Counted from the stretch's first letter, positions 1 through 13,218 are shown. The stretch is DNA of 64,000 nt from Limonium bicolor (GCA_023374045.1 CM041778.1:361806831-361870830); one strand, 5' to 3'. Notes: a model not told the origin generated them from the sequence alone. Program-made: numbers and translations.

Positions 1-578
1 CATTTCCTTTAATGTGCTTGCTACTAATGGTGAGTCACCATTAAAACCGTCCCCCCCTTGGTAAACAACATATTTGTGGTCTTGGTTGACCAACTTATTG
101 ACTAAAACTTAAACTAGGCCCTATTTGGCACTATTCACAAATTAGTGCACAAATTTGTGAAATTTTTGGTTTCCCATTGATTTAGGCTTCCTAATGTGAT
201 ACTAATTAGTAAACATGTTGATTAAGGTGTAATCATGGGCATTTAGCCACTCAAAACTCATTTCTAAGACAATTTCTCAAAAAGGTGCTTTAAGGAGTCT
301 TAAAGCACATTTTGTGTTTAAGCTTGTTTTTGAGCTTGGTTTTCTTTGGTAATTGATTTAACATGTCCATTATCATGTTAATAAGGTCTTATAATGGTAT
401 TTGGGTGCTAATCAAAGTCACTCCAAGCTTAAAGCATGTTTTTGCTTAAATTGCCCTTAAGGCGTTTTCTTGTGTTTTCCTTGGTTTAAATTGTCTACCA
501 ATCCTTCTAAGGCATATTTTAGCCTTATTACATCATAACTTGATGTTTACTTAGCATACTTAGGTTTGGGGTATTTCA
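1..578 (-). mobile_element. LTR fragment, minus orientation (Tekay/LARD type)
   Basis: This is the 5' end, read on the minus strand, of a long LTR whose remainder lies left of the window. It ends at 578 with the same tract (ggtttggggtatttca) that closes the LTRs at 13773, 23997 and 39033; on the minus strand this reads TGAAATACCCC. It also shares the GGTGAGTCACC site (29-39), a C-rich tract after it, and the block of repeated 'tttaaagcac' words seen in the other LTRs. The next bases are not a normal polypurine tract, and the DNA to the right belongs to a plus-strand element. This LTR therefore probably belongs to a separate insertion whose other half is outside the window. Confidence 0.8.
29..39. 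promoter_or_regulatory. TGAGTCA palindrome in LTR
   Basis: GGTGAGTCACC is a perfect palindrome containing TGAGTCA, the GCN4/AP-1-type site bound by plant bZIP factors. It lies 539 bp from the LTR 5' end and next to a C-rich tract. The same site sits at a similar offset in four other LTRs of this window. Binding is inference. Confidence 0.5.
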
Positions 579-3500
579 CCTACCTTGAAGAGGGATAGGA
601 AATCCATAGGACAATCGGGTCGGCTTATAATTAGACACCGAAACCCTGTCCAGTTAACCCGAGCAAAGCACACACTGGTGCACCTGAAGATCGAAAGGTA
701 GAAGAACGAGTTTTAGATGACTACCAAAATGCATAACATGCGGAACCAAGGACTGCATAGAGGTCTCTCCCAGAATGGGAATAGCTTCACCGGATACGAC
801 CTAGAAGGCCCAGTTAAACCTGACCTACAATCACAACAACCATATGAGCTAACGAGCTAAACTCCTAAAATTATAATAACACAACGCTCAAGAAGAGGAA
901 TGTCGTACCAAGGACAACTAGAGTACTCCATCTGCTGGAACCGTAGCACCACGAGGTAGCCACGCGAAGCAGACCCCAGCTGATATGAGCTACTAGAAGG
1001 GGAAAGGAGTCACCAGGGATAGAACACCCCGAATTTTGTGGGAACTTTAGGTGCTGGTACTACTATGAAGCGCGATCTAAGTAACCGCACATCCTTAACT
1101 TAATGAATCAGCTACATGAACATGCGTCAGAAACCTCCTTCTACCATGAAGGAGTTTAGAACAAAACTCAGTAAGAGCCTAACTCAGAAGACCTAGAAAT
1201 AAAATTACCTTAGAAAACTTATCATACCTTAACGAACCAGAATATCTCCAATACTACCCTTCTCAAAACAAATCATCTAAACCATACTCAAACAACCGAA
1301 GTGTCAGTGAAACAAACAATACCGAGAACCGATGACTCAACCTGCCTGGCGCGCTTTCTATAGCAATCGCTATAGCCAATACTATACTCTCAATTCCGTC
1401 TACCGCGCGCACTTGCTACATCAAGTGCTACAATGATGGGTACAATTATGGTTACAACTATAACTATAACGACAAATACAATTTCAGTATGAATCTCGTA
1501 ACTGCAACCACTGCTACAACTACAACCGCAATTATAACTATAACTGCAACTATGATTGCAACTGTGACTGCAAGAATAACGGCAGTTAGGATTGGATTCT
1601 ACAAGACCGTGTAAGTCACGACTACTAGTAAACACTAAATATTCATACAATTACAGTACAAATTTTTTAACTACAACTTGTCACCATGTGGTCACAAAAC
1701 CCTTAGAAGACGAAAACTGCAACCACGGGAGGACCCGACGAGTCCGAACATTACTACTAAAGGGCATACTCCAGCCCATAACAAGCTACAACCATTAAAC
1801 AATAATCAATCAACAACATCGGCCTATGAGCCAAACATCATGACATACTTGGTAAATCATCTAATGGTTTGAAATTGACGTGGAAGGTGGAACTTGTTCC
1901 GGTACAGATCAAGGGAAGCTGGACACAAATTGGGGTGGAAGGATAGTTCAACACTGATACTGATCACATCAGGGTCGGATGATTCTCGAAACTCTCTACA
2001 AGTGGTCATAATTAATTACAATAGGAATAAACAAGGAACCAAAGTAGAACAACTGCAGACAGCTGAAATACATGCAATCTAATGAATAAGGTGTCAAATG
2101 CGAATATTCGTGAATTACAGTTTACTCCTGAATATGCATATATAAAAAAATGGAGGCGGAACATAATCACATAACAATTAGGGCGATGTTACACCCATAA
2201 TGGCGTACACCAACACGGGATAAATATTGAAAGAAGAAAGGAACTTGCTAGTCCCCATAGGACCAACATCGAATATGTTACACTACAACACCATTAATAC
2301 CTAGACCGATCACAACCATAAACGCGAATCGGAGTTGAACACTTAAATAATTACCACCCAGGGCACTAATCATACCAAGGAATGCCATAACTAACAAGGG
2401 ACGAACAAATGTCAAGGGACAATTATACACAGCTAATTCTTTTGATCACACCGATCATTGAATGACATTTCCAAATAAAAAGGGAATATGTATTTAAGAC
2501 ATGTCGTCTAATAACGTAATGAATGTTAGGGAAGTTACTATATGAGTTAAACAATGACAAACTGCCTAAACGGCGATGCAAGATAACAAGTCTAAGTGTT
2601 ATAAAACACAAGTTTAAGTGGAAGTACTCAATGTAGCTTTAGAAGGACACAAGTCCAGGAGAGCGAGGGCACCGCCTCCTGCTACCTTCCAAGGTATACC
2701 AATTGAACAATAACATCTAAAATAACATGACAAGTAATGGAAACCGGTGAAAACCAGATCACCATAAGGGACTCCCATATATAGAAGGAAACACACAAAT
2801 CTTTGCCATAAAGCTCGAAAATTACACCATATGATATAACCCGAGTGATAAGGTAAAGTGATAAGAACCATAACACACACCGTAAATAACGTGCATATAC
2901 CACTAACTAAAGAATAAGGGCATAAAACAACAAACAACCGCCGAAATGTGCACATGGTAACTTGTTAGCAGTAATTCGAATCAACACATAAATAACTCCT
3001 ACAAGGACTTACTAAACAATAAAACAACAAAAACTTGTTAATACGAGGAGTCGCAAATTCCTTCAAACAACAGTGGACTCACTTCAATAACGAAACCAAT
3101 GACAGAGGAGAAAGACCACCTCGTACCACTCGGAAGCGAACTCTACGTTAGGGTGAAATAGCGCAAACACCTGTTGAATGAAAGATACATAATCACACCA
3201 TTGGGCTGCAAACCCAGGGAACCGAAAGGAAATTCCCTTAGTACACCCCCAACACGAATTAAAAAGGGAGATTGACAACAGAATACTCCACGAACGCGTG
3301 ACGGTCACTACGAGTATACTAAACGAGATATGGGACGAACAACTAGTGTAAGAAACATAAGAAGTAGTCAACTCCACACCAAGATCAGAGATATAAATCC
3401 AGACCCGAACAAATAACTATCTAATGTAAAAAAAATTAACGAGAAGAGTCCCAATTGAACCAACGAGATTAGAGGAACCAAAAACCTTGGATAGAACACG

Positions 3501-4899
3501 ACTAAGTCGTAACTCCACAAAGGAATGGTTAACACACAATAACATAAAAGGAAACCTCTCGAAAGAAGAGAGAGTTGATAGTCAACCTAAGGACAGCTAT
3601 GAAGACGCATTAAATGGGTGAATAAACATAAATAAAACCCTCATAAAGTTCAATAATTGCTCACACCAACACAATTTTTAGCATCCAAAAGAACTTAAAC
3701 AACGGTAAAAATACCACCCATAAGAGGGGCATTAAGAGAACTACTCCCCAACAGAGAACACAAACATTACCGAATGAGGTAATAATCCTATGTGCCGAAT
3801 TAAGGGCAACAATACGTCTTCACCTACAAAGGGGTTGAACATAAGTACATCAATATACAATAAAAGGCAGGCAAAGCTAGCACACTAGCAGATACCCTAA
3901 GCTATAGAGCAAATGTTACAATAACTTAACCGTCGATTTGACTGAAATATGGTGCGCATAGAAGCAACCATTGTAAACAACCATTAGGATAAATACATTG
4001 GCAAGGACCAGACGAGTGGAACTCACCTAGAACCCAAACAATGAGAAACAAATTGTAAGCAGGCTATACAGACAGCCTAAACCGTCAGAGGACACACTCC
4101 AAATAAATATGGGGTTCAACGTTATAACCCACACAAGAGGTCATAAATGCACAATCATACTGTTATTAAATAACATGGAAAGATAGAAAGAATATAAAAT
4201 ATACCAGAGGAAAAATGCCTCAGTTGCCAAGGAACATACTCATATGGGATGTCAAAGAAGGCAAGGCTCAATATAAACACAACAATGGATTCCCTAGCAA
4301 AAGCGGGGCGACTCGTACAAGTACGGACGTGAGAACAATATGTTGAATATACAATATATGAAATCACGAAGTACATAACAAATATTACGATTAATGTATT
4401 ACTCCGGAACAAAACAACCTGGAGACACGGGATGGCAAGAATTAATTTTATGAATTTATAAGCTAATACATTCAAAACTTCAGAGACTAGTGCAAAGAGC
4501 ACTAATGACAAACAATAGTCAATATCATACTCCACCTCAACTAGGAACCAATGAGTGAAGATGGTAACAATTCAAAATATATCCCACGTTTGTCATCCAA
4601 AACGTCTGGACACGACTCAGACCAAATCGTGTGCATCTACAATTAACAATACCGCACCGACTAGGATACCTCTGTCTCCAATTAAGCAAGGACCGTGGAT
4701 GACACTGTCATATTGCAACGAAATCAACAATAACTTCATACTAATAAACCATCTATAACATGTCCTTAGGAACGAAGAGGACAAACCAAGTCCTATGTAT
4801 GTGGGTCTGCGCCTCGTTACGGAGCAAGTAGGCCCAATAGAACGTATTTGGGAGAGCGCACAAGCATTCTACACCTTTGGCTGAAAAGTACACACCTCA
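579..4899 (+). mobile_element. Interior of a LARD-like non-autonomous element (left part)
   Basis: No convincing coding region is visible; open frames are short and show no retroelement motifs. By eye, blocks here match the interior of the plus-strand LARD at the right end of the window in the same orientation: about 1390 with 60530, 3240-3400 with 60930-61160, 3940 with 62010, and 1890-2010 with 63604-63715. The last block is out of order, so one copy is rearranged or my alignment is partial. Subtracting the nested solo LTR, this interior (579-7810) is about 5.0 kb. That is close to the roughly 4.9 kb I infer for the LARD interior from the two other copies. It is old and diverged. LARDs are known as elements with long LTRs and a non-coding interior. 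Confidence 0.6.
1441..1577. repeat. Degenerate low-complexity tract (aactgc/aactat words)
   Basis: The tract is built of imperfect 6-base words such as aactat, aactgc and gactgc. Its minus-strand translation (Cys/Ser/Tyr rich) reflects the repeat and not a protein. Confidence 0.6.
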
Positions 4900-5146
4900 T
4901 GATAAGTGCGGAATTTATCTATGTTTCAATGCTTAATGTGATTAATATTTTATTGGTTTATATGATAAATTCCTTACTTATATATTATTTTATGTTATAT
5001 GCGAAAAACTCCCCTTACTTGTGGTTTTATGCTAAAACAGATGAAAATATTGAAGAAAGAGACTTAGAAGTGCATGCTAAGAGCTTAACGACCAAACCGG
5101 GGCCAAACGGGAATCAAAACAGCTTTTCTGATGCATTTAAGGGTGT

Positions 5147-5296
5147 GTCCGGACATGTATATCCGGGTTAAAACCGAGACAAACATTCTACCAAGTTTCA
5201 GGTGTGGTCCAAGTATGTGTCCAGATTTACAAACCTGGACCACATTACAACAGAACTTACTGCCTCTTTTTACATGTGGTCCAGACCGGACCAGCA
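5147..5296. repeat. GTCC/GGAC inverted-repeat cluster in solo LTR
   Basis: Short facing words recur here: gtccggac, then gtccag against ctggac with arms about 20 bases apart, then ggtccagaccggacc. It sits near the start of the probable solo LTR, as the similar cluster at 31500-31611 does in the other Athila-like LTR. Confidence 0.55.
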
Positions 5297-6231
5297 TATA
5301 ATGCTCGCGTTCTGGAAAAGTGAAGAAAATGAGCCATGCACTCACACAAATAGAATGCACGTGGGCTGCTCTATCCTGCAACCTACAAATTGGATGAAGG
5401 ATACATGAAATTTGTTTACATGGCCCATGCAAAGAAGATGTTCTTTAACCGAATGTTGGGCTGGATCAAATTCGTCATCAATGATGGACATGACCGCATG
5501 CATCATCATCATGGACATGGGCTTTTTGAACTCGTACACCAAGCAGCCCACATGAAAGAGGAGATAAGGGCTGCATAATAAAATCAGATGCACATATACT
5601 CAGAAGAGAGCGATGATGTTTGCATGTATAAATATTGACGAGACGGACAGATATCTTGGAACATACGACACAACCAGAAGATATACATTACGACATAACA
5701 CAACCGTAGTAGCCTAGCGCCGTCGAGAAGACAGTCAGATAGAGGAAGACTATCAGTTAGTTCTGACACACCGGAATAGAAGGCATACACTGGATTCGTC
5801 ATCGTTCTTCAATTAGATGATGTTTTCTAATCTCTTTAACATTGTTATTATTTCTTTGTCTCTGATGTCTAAGTAGTTGTTAGAATTCTGGTTTTACTAT
5901 GGACAACTAGTTTATTGTTTTTCTTCCTGAGTTGTTAAATACTTATTCTATACAGATTGTAGTTTTATTCCTTGTTATTATTGAATTCTCTTGTGATTAA
6001 TTATTGCTTGAGTTTATTTGGTATGAATTGCTTACAAGTGAGAACTGTGGCATTCATTAGACCTTAGGAATATTACCAGTGAAACTACAGATGGAAATTC
6101 TTGGGGATTAGCTGACTAGAAACGAGATGAATCATTAATGCTACTAGTTAATTTGTAAATTTGTAACAAGAGTTAGGATTTGAGAATTGCTAGTAAGGAT
6201 CTATCTTGGGGGAGACCAGTTTTAGATTAAT

Positions 6232-6779
6232 GGGAAAATTACATCCCCCACCCATGATGTTTGGCGAAATTACACACCCCACCCACGAGGTTTCAAAAAT
6301 TACTTTGCCCACCCATGAGGTTTCCACTATTTTACATCCAGCAACTTTTTTAATATTTGGTCAACTTAAAAGATGGTTAAATGTTGTCCAAAATTGATAA
6401 AACTTTACATGGACGATGCTAAGGTGTTATATTTTGGTCTAATGTGAAATCTAATGTTTTTTAAGCTCATATGTGATTTGTGGGACCCAATGAAACATGC
6501 GACATGTGAACGTGTTTTTATTGGGTCACACAGGTCACATACGACCTTAAAAAACTTTGGATTTGGCATTGGACAAAAATATAGCACCTTAGCATCATCC
6601 ATGTAAAGTTTTATCAATTTTGGACAACATTTAAGTCTCCTTTAAGTTGATCAAATATTAGAAAAGTTGTTGGATGTAAAATAGCGGAAACCACATGGGT
6701 GGGCAAAGTAATTTTTGAAACCTCGTGGGTGGGGTGTGTAATTTCACCAAACGTCATGGGTGGGGGATGTAATTTTCCC
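6232..6779. mobile_element. Mutator-like foldback element (MITE)
   Basis: This 548-bp element folds on itself over most of its length. It starts GGGAAAATTACATCCCCC and ends with the near-perfect reverse complement. Three 'cccaccca(t/c)ga' blocks on the left face three 'tgggtggg' blocks on the right. It is flanked by a perfect 9-bp target duplication TAGATTAAT (6223-6231 and 6780-6788), which is the length typical of Mutator-like transposons. It has no coding capacity. Its middle resembles the middle of the larger foldback at 46964-48092, so the two belong to one family. Confidence 0.88.
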
Positions 6780-7367
6780 TAGATTAATTTATATCTAAGG
6801 TTGCAATCTAGAATTTATAAAACACTCAGGAAGGGAATTGATAAATTAGGGAGAAGTAGTAAACCAGGATTCGCCCTTTTAGATTTGTTTTGAAGATAAT
6901 CTTTTTACTGTTTTTATGTTAGTTTTTTTAATTTCTGCATTCCAAACTCAAATTTATTATTGTTATTTTTCTGTAGTTTATTAGTTAGTAGATTAAAGAC
7001 TCAAACTAGACACATCCTCCTTTGGTTCGATAACCTAGGGAATACTACAAAGGAAAACTTGCTACGACAGACCAGTACACTTGATGAATATACGTTTCAT
7101 ACCGTATACCTCACCCTTCACATTTTCGTTTTTAGAGCCGAGTGATGAGAGATCGACCCGTCTCTCAGATATGAGAAGTATCCACTCTGAAGTTTCTATA
7201 CGGAAATGAGGGAGACCAGGAACAAGACCATTAAAAGGGTCAAAGTCCGTTGGTCGAACCATGAGGCGAAAAGGCTACATGGGAGTTGGAGAACTCCATG
7301 AGAGCCAAGTATCCAACACTCTCCTCGTAGCGATTGTGTGATACTTTGGGGGTCACGAGGCGTAACC

Positions 7368-7384
7368 CTTTTAAGGGGGTAGAG
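7368..7384 (+). promoter_or_regulatory. Internal polypurine-tract-like motif
   Basis: CTTTTAAGGGGGTAGAGC repeats the terminal polypurine tract word (TTAAGGGGGGTAGA, near 7796-7809) about 430 bp upstream of it. Comparable second copies occur at 14014-14023, 40546-40567 and 63051-63070. Confidence 0.5.
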
Positions 7385-7573
7385 CCCTTGACATATTAGC
7401 CATTTTGTGTTGTAGGGGTATAGTGTGTATGTTGGTTGTTGGGTATATGTGCGTTAAGCACTCGTGATGTATGATGATTTTGTGTATGTGCTTTAAGCAC
7501 TTGGGTCGCATTTTGTGATATGAATGTGCCTACAGCACTTGAACTATTTTGTATGGATGTCCTTCGGGACTTA

Positions 7574-7575
<2 letters not shown>

Positions 7576-7633
<58 letters not shown>
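7576..7633. repeat. (AT)n microsatellite
   Basis: About 29 uninterrupted AT units. Confidence 0.97.
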
Positions 7634-7639
<6 letters not shown>

Positions 7640-7797
7640 TAGTTTGGATTGGAAACTGAGGGTTGAATGGAATGGATTACACATCCGGAAAGTGTTGGAA
7701 CTTTAGAATTGATAGGACTTGATGGATTAGAACCTTGAGATTCGTTGGGTAGTTAGATACACATTCGATTTAGACAACTTCGGGACGAAGTTCTGTT

Positions 7798-7806
7798 AAG
7801 GGGGGT
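7798..7806 (+). promoter_or_regulatory. Polypurine tract of LARD
   Basis: AAGGGGGGT followed by AGAC lies directly before the LTR start TGAAATACCC at 7811. This is the expected position for the plus-strand primer of reverse transcription. Confidence 0.75.
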
Positions 7807-7810
7807 AGAC

Positions 7811-9887
7811 TGAAATACCCTAAATAATTACTACCTTAATTAATAAGGATTAAATTAAATCATGAGTAATAACTACTATAAATATTATGGTATAAAATGT
7901 ATAGTCCAAAAGGGACATAAGATTAAACTCTTAAGTTTAATATCACATGTACATACTAGTACATATATTAAATACCACTAGAATACCTTAATGAATTATA
8001 TAAATATTTTATATACCCTAAACAAATAATAGGCACAAACATGTACTCATATATACACCTCTAAACCAAAAACGTGACAAGTCACTAGGTAACACATTAA
8101 CATAGTTACTTATATATACATATACAATTAACTCCATAATATTAGCTAATGACAAAAATTTAAAACTCCCTTCAATCCAAAGTGTAGCCGGTTGTTTGTA
8201 TAGGGAAAGGAAAACACAATACATCATTAGTCAACTTTAACTAATATTATAGTACATCAAGTACAATGCTAAACCCCACCTTTCTTCTCTTTCACCCATA
8301 CTTCCCTTACTGTCTCGATCTCCTCCATCAGCTCAGCTGTTTTTTTTCTTTCTCTCTTCTTATTCTCAATAGTCCCTTCTCTTCTTTTCTCATCCTACGC
8401 CAGCAAGTCCACCTCACACTTTCCATAATTGATAGTAGCAGCGAAACAATAGAGGAAGAAGAACGGTAAGCAACTTCCTCTCTCCTTCTTCACAGTTTCC
8501 TTTGCTCTTTTCTCAGCCCCTACTCTCTAGTCCTTCTTTTCCATCGTTACCATCACATGACAATTTTCCCTTTCGCATGATGCTGTAGCAACTTCCCCAG
8601 TTGAGCTCATACGGTATTGCTCAGCAAAGCAACATAGGTGGAGAAGGAATAAAAAAAACATGTAACTGAACACATAGCCACTCCATCTACACACTCTCGG
8701 TCATACAACAGGGAGCAGTGATAGAACCGGTAATGCCCTCTCTTTTCTTCCTTCACACTCCAGCCACCCATTGCTGTCGTATCAACACAAGCATTGATCC
8801 TTCTCCTCCCTTGTTGTGGTGGAAACAGGTGCCTGGAGCACACCCAATCCTCGGTAGCAACAGAGAAGAAAGACACCAACAGAGAGCTGCACCACACTCT
8901 GAGTAAAGAACCATTCCTTCCTCCCTTTCTGTTGTGATGTCCGAAAGTGCATGGTTATGACCTCTCTTTCCACCCTTGAATACTCACGTAAGGAGCTTCA
9001 TTCCAGCCCAGCTTCCTTCTTCTTTCCACGGCAACAAAAGCAGTGAATGCTCCCTCCAGTTTTAGGACGCAACCGGAAAAAAAAAGGAAGGTAATGACTC
9101 CACTCTGTTTCTTTTCTCCTTTCTTCCATGTCGGTTGCTCTGGCATACTTTCCCTCCCTTTTCTGCCATTCTTGAAGTACTAGAATCACATATGAAAGCT
9201 CTAACATCACCAGGGAATAACCAAGGCACTAGGAGACTCATTTAAACCCCCCAAGGTGAGAAAACTCATGTTTAAAACACCTCCTCATCCCCAACTGGTG
9301 CAGTCCAAAAATTTAACTGCTTTAACACTCTCTTCCTGCCTGCATATGGTCATCTACAGTGGCTCTTCCTATCCTTCTTGTTGAGATAAAACCGGCATCA
9401 AAAACACACCAAAGAAGAGGTGAAAAAGGAGGTAAACAATCTGAAACTACTTAGAGTGCATAAACCTTGTTCTTCCTCTGATTTTCTTGCTAAAAAACTG
9501 AACTCATCCTCTTTATGTTTAGCTGACCGAAACCACCCTTGAACACCCCAGCAAAACACAAGGTAAAGATCTCCTTCTTAGTGCTTAAAAGTCATGCTTA
9601 ACACCCCCTTAAACTAGTCACGTAAATAAGGCACTGATTAAGATTTTCTCTAATGTGTATATATGGACCGACTGGAGTTGTTTCTTTCCCTAAAAGCACT
9701 GTGAAATGGAGACTGGAATTTAAGGTGGAACATCAAGTTTTAAGGAGGTAAATCACCCACCTAACTCCTAAGTACTAGGTTGGTAGTTTAAGGAATTTCA
9801 TGAACAAAAAAAAAATAGCGCATGATACATGCTCATGTACAGCCGAGGAGTGTAGATCTGGTAAAGAAAAAAAATCCATTGTCATTA
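7811..9887 (+). mobile_element. Partial LARD 3' LTR, cut by the Tekay-like insertion
   Basis: It starts TGAAATACCC right after a polypurine tract. Like the other LTRs it has a pyrimidine-rich stretch (about 8270-8420) several hundred bases in. It breaks off at 9887, where the minus-strand Tekay-like LTR begins. The last five bases, CATTA (9883-9887), would be one half of a target duplication. The matching half is not found because the far end of the insertion is truncated. Short open frames at 8266-9210 show no recognisable product. Confidence 0.65.
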
Positions 9888-11243
9888 TGTAACACCCCTA
9901 CTACGCACATAACATTACTTGGAATCGCAGCGGAAAATAAACGACTAAACAGTAACTAAACGATTGGTGCTACAACGCCGTCAACCACCCACGTGGTTAA
10001 CAAGGCTGAATAAATACAAGTGTACCGGTCTGATGATCAGACTCCCAAGCATAGAACTAATAACCATATATATACATCAACAAAATACCGAGTGTTTACA
10101 TAAATCCTTCACTGTATACCGTCACTGTAAACCGTCATAACCAAGTATATAACACGCCACGGGAGCACAGGCGCATCCCGGGCAAACACCAAAAGTACTC
10201 CAAAAGTAAACTACACCCTAGGATCTAGAGCCACTCCGCTTCTTCGATCCTCATCCTGCAGTAAAAGAAATATGGATCCCCCGAGGGGGTCAGCAACCCT
10301 TGGCTGGCATGGTTAACGCGCAGCCCATCGACTACCGGAATGCGCGCAACTAATTGTCATGATGACATGGTATTTATTTTAAAACACACAACTCTACATA
10401 TATAAATAACATGGGTATTGAACACATCATAACACACATCACATACATACAATTCCTTTTAGGAAGAGAACCAACACAGTTAGTCCCCCATTGAGAGCCT
10501 AGAGAATGTTGCCATGCTCACTTAGCTCGTTACATAACTCGTTACCGTCCGGTTAGATTGAACGGTTAACTTAACACAAGGTGCCTCGGATATAGTGATC
10601 CAAGCACACCGAAAAACACATAGTATGCCCCTGTGGCCCGACGTGAGTCAGTAAAATAGCCTTGGTTAAGCTAAAGGGAAGGTTGGAAACCAAATTGGAA
10701 ACTCAACCATAACATACAGAGAGAATCGAACCGGTTATGACATCGACTCCCATACTCACACGCGTGGCCGGAACAGACCGGACTCCTCACTTCCCCCGTT
10801 AGCCCTTGTTAGTAGTTCATCATTGAACTCAACAAACAATTCACAATGATAGGTCAAGTCTTGTTAGACCACACAAGGGAAGAGAGAGTCATACTTAACA
10901 ACATAATAATATTTAACAACTGTAAACTCTTTACATGGTTTAATCTTACAAAGTCATAAACACACAGAAAAACAAACAACACACAAGCCGGTGTAAACCG
11001 GTAGGCAACAGACTGCAAGAAAACCATACCTTGGTCCTTGCCTCGACTGATTTCCACCTTGCGAGAATCCTAAACACATTAGTAACGTCGGTTAATTATT
11101 TATTTAACTTCAAACTTACTAAGTATTTAACATGATTGTATGACTTTTTTAGTGTCTTTCTACCCTAGGTTATTATTATACACCCTAGGGTTAACTACAT
11201 AAGTCACATTCTTTTCTGTTTTTTTTTTTTTTTTACAAATTTA

Positions 11244-11574
11244 GGTCCGACCGACCCTTGCCGACCGGACTTACCCAAGTCCGGTCGATTCCAGAACACT
11301 TTTCCGTTAAAATTTTCTACTCCGACCGACCTTGTAAGTCCGGTCGCATGTTCGGTCTTTTCCCGAGAGTTTCTTCCCTTTGAAAATTTAGCCCGACCGG
11401 ACTTGCCAAGTCCGGTCCTAAGTTCGGTCGGTTCCAGTAACTCAATCCGTACACAAAATACAAGCCCGACCGACCTTGCAAGTCCGGTCCCCAAGGTCGG
11501 TCCATTCCAGAAGCCAATTCTCGCAGGGTAAACTGGGCTCGACCGAACTTGCAAGTCCGGTCGCAAGTCCGGTC
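11244..11574. repeat. GACCG/CGGTC inverted-repeat array in LTR
   Basis: About five units recur roughly every 70-75 bp. Each has facing arms such as ACCGGACTTG and CAAGTCCGGT (one spacer base at about 11395-11416). The array is GC- and CpG-rich within AT-rich surroundings. It lies about 2.2-2.5 kb from the LTR 5' end, the position where other LTR families here hold different arrays. Confidence 0.85.
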
Positions 11575-13207
11575 TGCCCCAGACCTTTGTTTTCCTTTTC
11601 ACATTCAACTCCAAACTTCACCCCATATAACCTAGTACTCCCTAACCTCATTTGGGCACTTTAAACACACCTTAAGACATCCTTAAACACTCATAAAACT
11701 CATTATCTAATTCCTTAAGCCTTTACCCATTTCCTCACAAAATTCCTAACACTTACAATGTTTTCTCCAAGTTTTTCAAGTGGTGTTTCATACCTATGAT
11801 AACTATCATCCCAAAATGCTTTCTCCTTATTTTAACATCATCTCCCAAGCATCATCGCTCACAACTAACTCCTTATATCCATCTTGAAAATTCTTTTCCA
11901 AGTTTACACTTTCTCCTTATTACCAAAGTTTGCCTAAGTATTTACCTAAGTCCCAAAGTGGCTTTGGTACTTGCTAAAACCTCAAGATCATGCCTAAGTC
12001 CTTGTTACACTCTAGAGCACTTCATAGTTCCTCACAATTCCTTTAAAACATCATGAACTCCTTATACATTTCCTAAATTTCGACATAAGTTCTCCTAGTA
12101 TTTTGTTACACCATAGCACACTGTTTTCATCATTAAACATCCAAGAACACTAAGAACACCAAGAACACTTTCTTACACAACTTCACCAAATTCACACTAC
12201 ATCACAATATAGTGCATAATTTAAATTGCATGGCACTTAGGCCCTTAAAATGCATGGCTCTTAGGCCCTTAAAATGCATAACCCTTAAACACTGAATTTC
12301 CACAATATATATGCCTTTGACCTGCGATTACATACAATAAGACATATGTTATTTTACTAGTCTCCTTGAGAACATTTACTAGGTCATTCACCATTTGCTC
12401 TTTAGGTAGTTTTAATAAGCATTCATAAGCTCATTTCTCCTAAGGCATTTAAACAACATTAGGTTAGTAGATTTACCTCTTTTCCAAACAACTTCTTTCT
12501 TGTTTCACTACAAGACCGGTAGGGTATTTGATTCCTTGTCAAGTTCTAAACAATATACAAACACTATAATGAGTATTCAAGCTATAAGCTTCATCTCATT
12601 GTAAACCCTAATTTTACCTTGTTTGAAAAACATTAATGTAGTTGTTTTACCTTGATCTTTGAAGAGAGTTTGAATATATAACAAGAGAGGACTCCACCTA
12701 GTCCATGAAGAGTTGAAATGAAGCTAGAACAAAGTCACACAAAGAGCTATATCAATGTGTATTTTCGGTCAAGGTAAAAACATGGAGGAAACATGATTTT
12801 TCTTTGAGATTTCTTACCTAGAAGCAAAGGAGAGTAATAATATGTAGAAATACAAGCTCAAGCTCCTTCAATGGTGGAACTCCATGGCACCGAAATGGGG
12901 CTCTTGAAGCTTTGAGAAGATAGAAATGAAGAGCTTGATGAGAGGAAGAGATTGGTGGTGTTTGTTTTTGATTTGGACAAGTGAGCTAGATTTTACAAGT
13001 GGTCAAAGATGGAGTTTAAATGGTGGTGGTGCTATTACCGTGAGAGAACAAAGAAGGGAGGTTGAAGATTGTGTTTGGAACCGTGGGAATGAAGGAAAGA
13101 AATGAGAATGAAGATAGAATTTGCTTTTAAGGAGATATTTGTAGTAATAAAGTAAAAAGTAGTTTTAATTAGTTTTCTTTACTTACTTATTATATTAACT
13201 AGAGAGT

Positions 13208-13218
13208 GGTGAGTCACC
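13208..13218. promoter_or_regulatory. TGAGTCA palindrome in LTR
   Basis: GGTGAGTCACC lies about 556 bp from the LTR 5' end, followed by a C-rich tract (aaaaccggccccc). Confidence 0.5.

Larger units (their letters stand above)
4900..7108 (+). mobile_element. Probable solo LTR (Athila/Tat-like), interrupted by a foldback element
   Basis: The segment begins TGATAAGTGCGG and is flanked by a 5-bp direct repeat CCTCA (4895-4899 and 7109-7113). LARD-like sequence continues on both sides. It resembles the Athila-type LTR at about 31300-32542: a cluster of GTCC inverted repeats near the start (5147-5296) and a 'ggttcgata' motif followed by a short 'acttgctacgac' type tract near the end (about 7025-7060). 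Without the nested foldback and its duplication it would be about 1.65 kb. Its right end (GTATA) is not the usual CA, so the exact boundary is uncertain. Confidence 0.5.
7109..7810 (+). mobile_element. 3' part of LARD interior, ending in the polypurine tract
   Basis: About 7150-7240 matches 63900-63990 of the right-hand LARD by eye ('atgagaagtat', 'ggaccaggaac' type words). The distance to the polypurine tract also fits the minus-strand LARD at 39034-39600. The segment holds a polypurine-like tract at 7368-7384, the AT microsatellite, and the terminal polypurine tract. No gene is visible. Confidence 0.6.

Noticed and set aside
1390..1650. Cys/Ser/Tyr-rich open frame on the minus strand
   Set aside because: Produced by a degenerate 6-base repeat.
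4155..4535. 126-codon hydrophobic minus-strand open frame
   Set aside because: Lies in the LARD interior, not conserved in the other LARD copies as far as I can see; hydrophobicity follows from AT-rich DNA.
11204..11651. Open frames of 66-136 codons on the minus strand (also 21470-21926)
   Set aside because: They are translations of the GC-rich repeat array in the LTR and lie in all frames; no domain.
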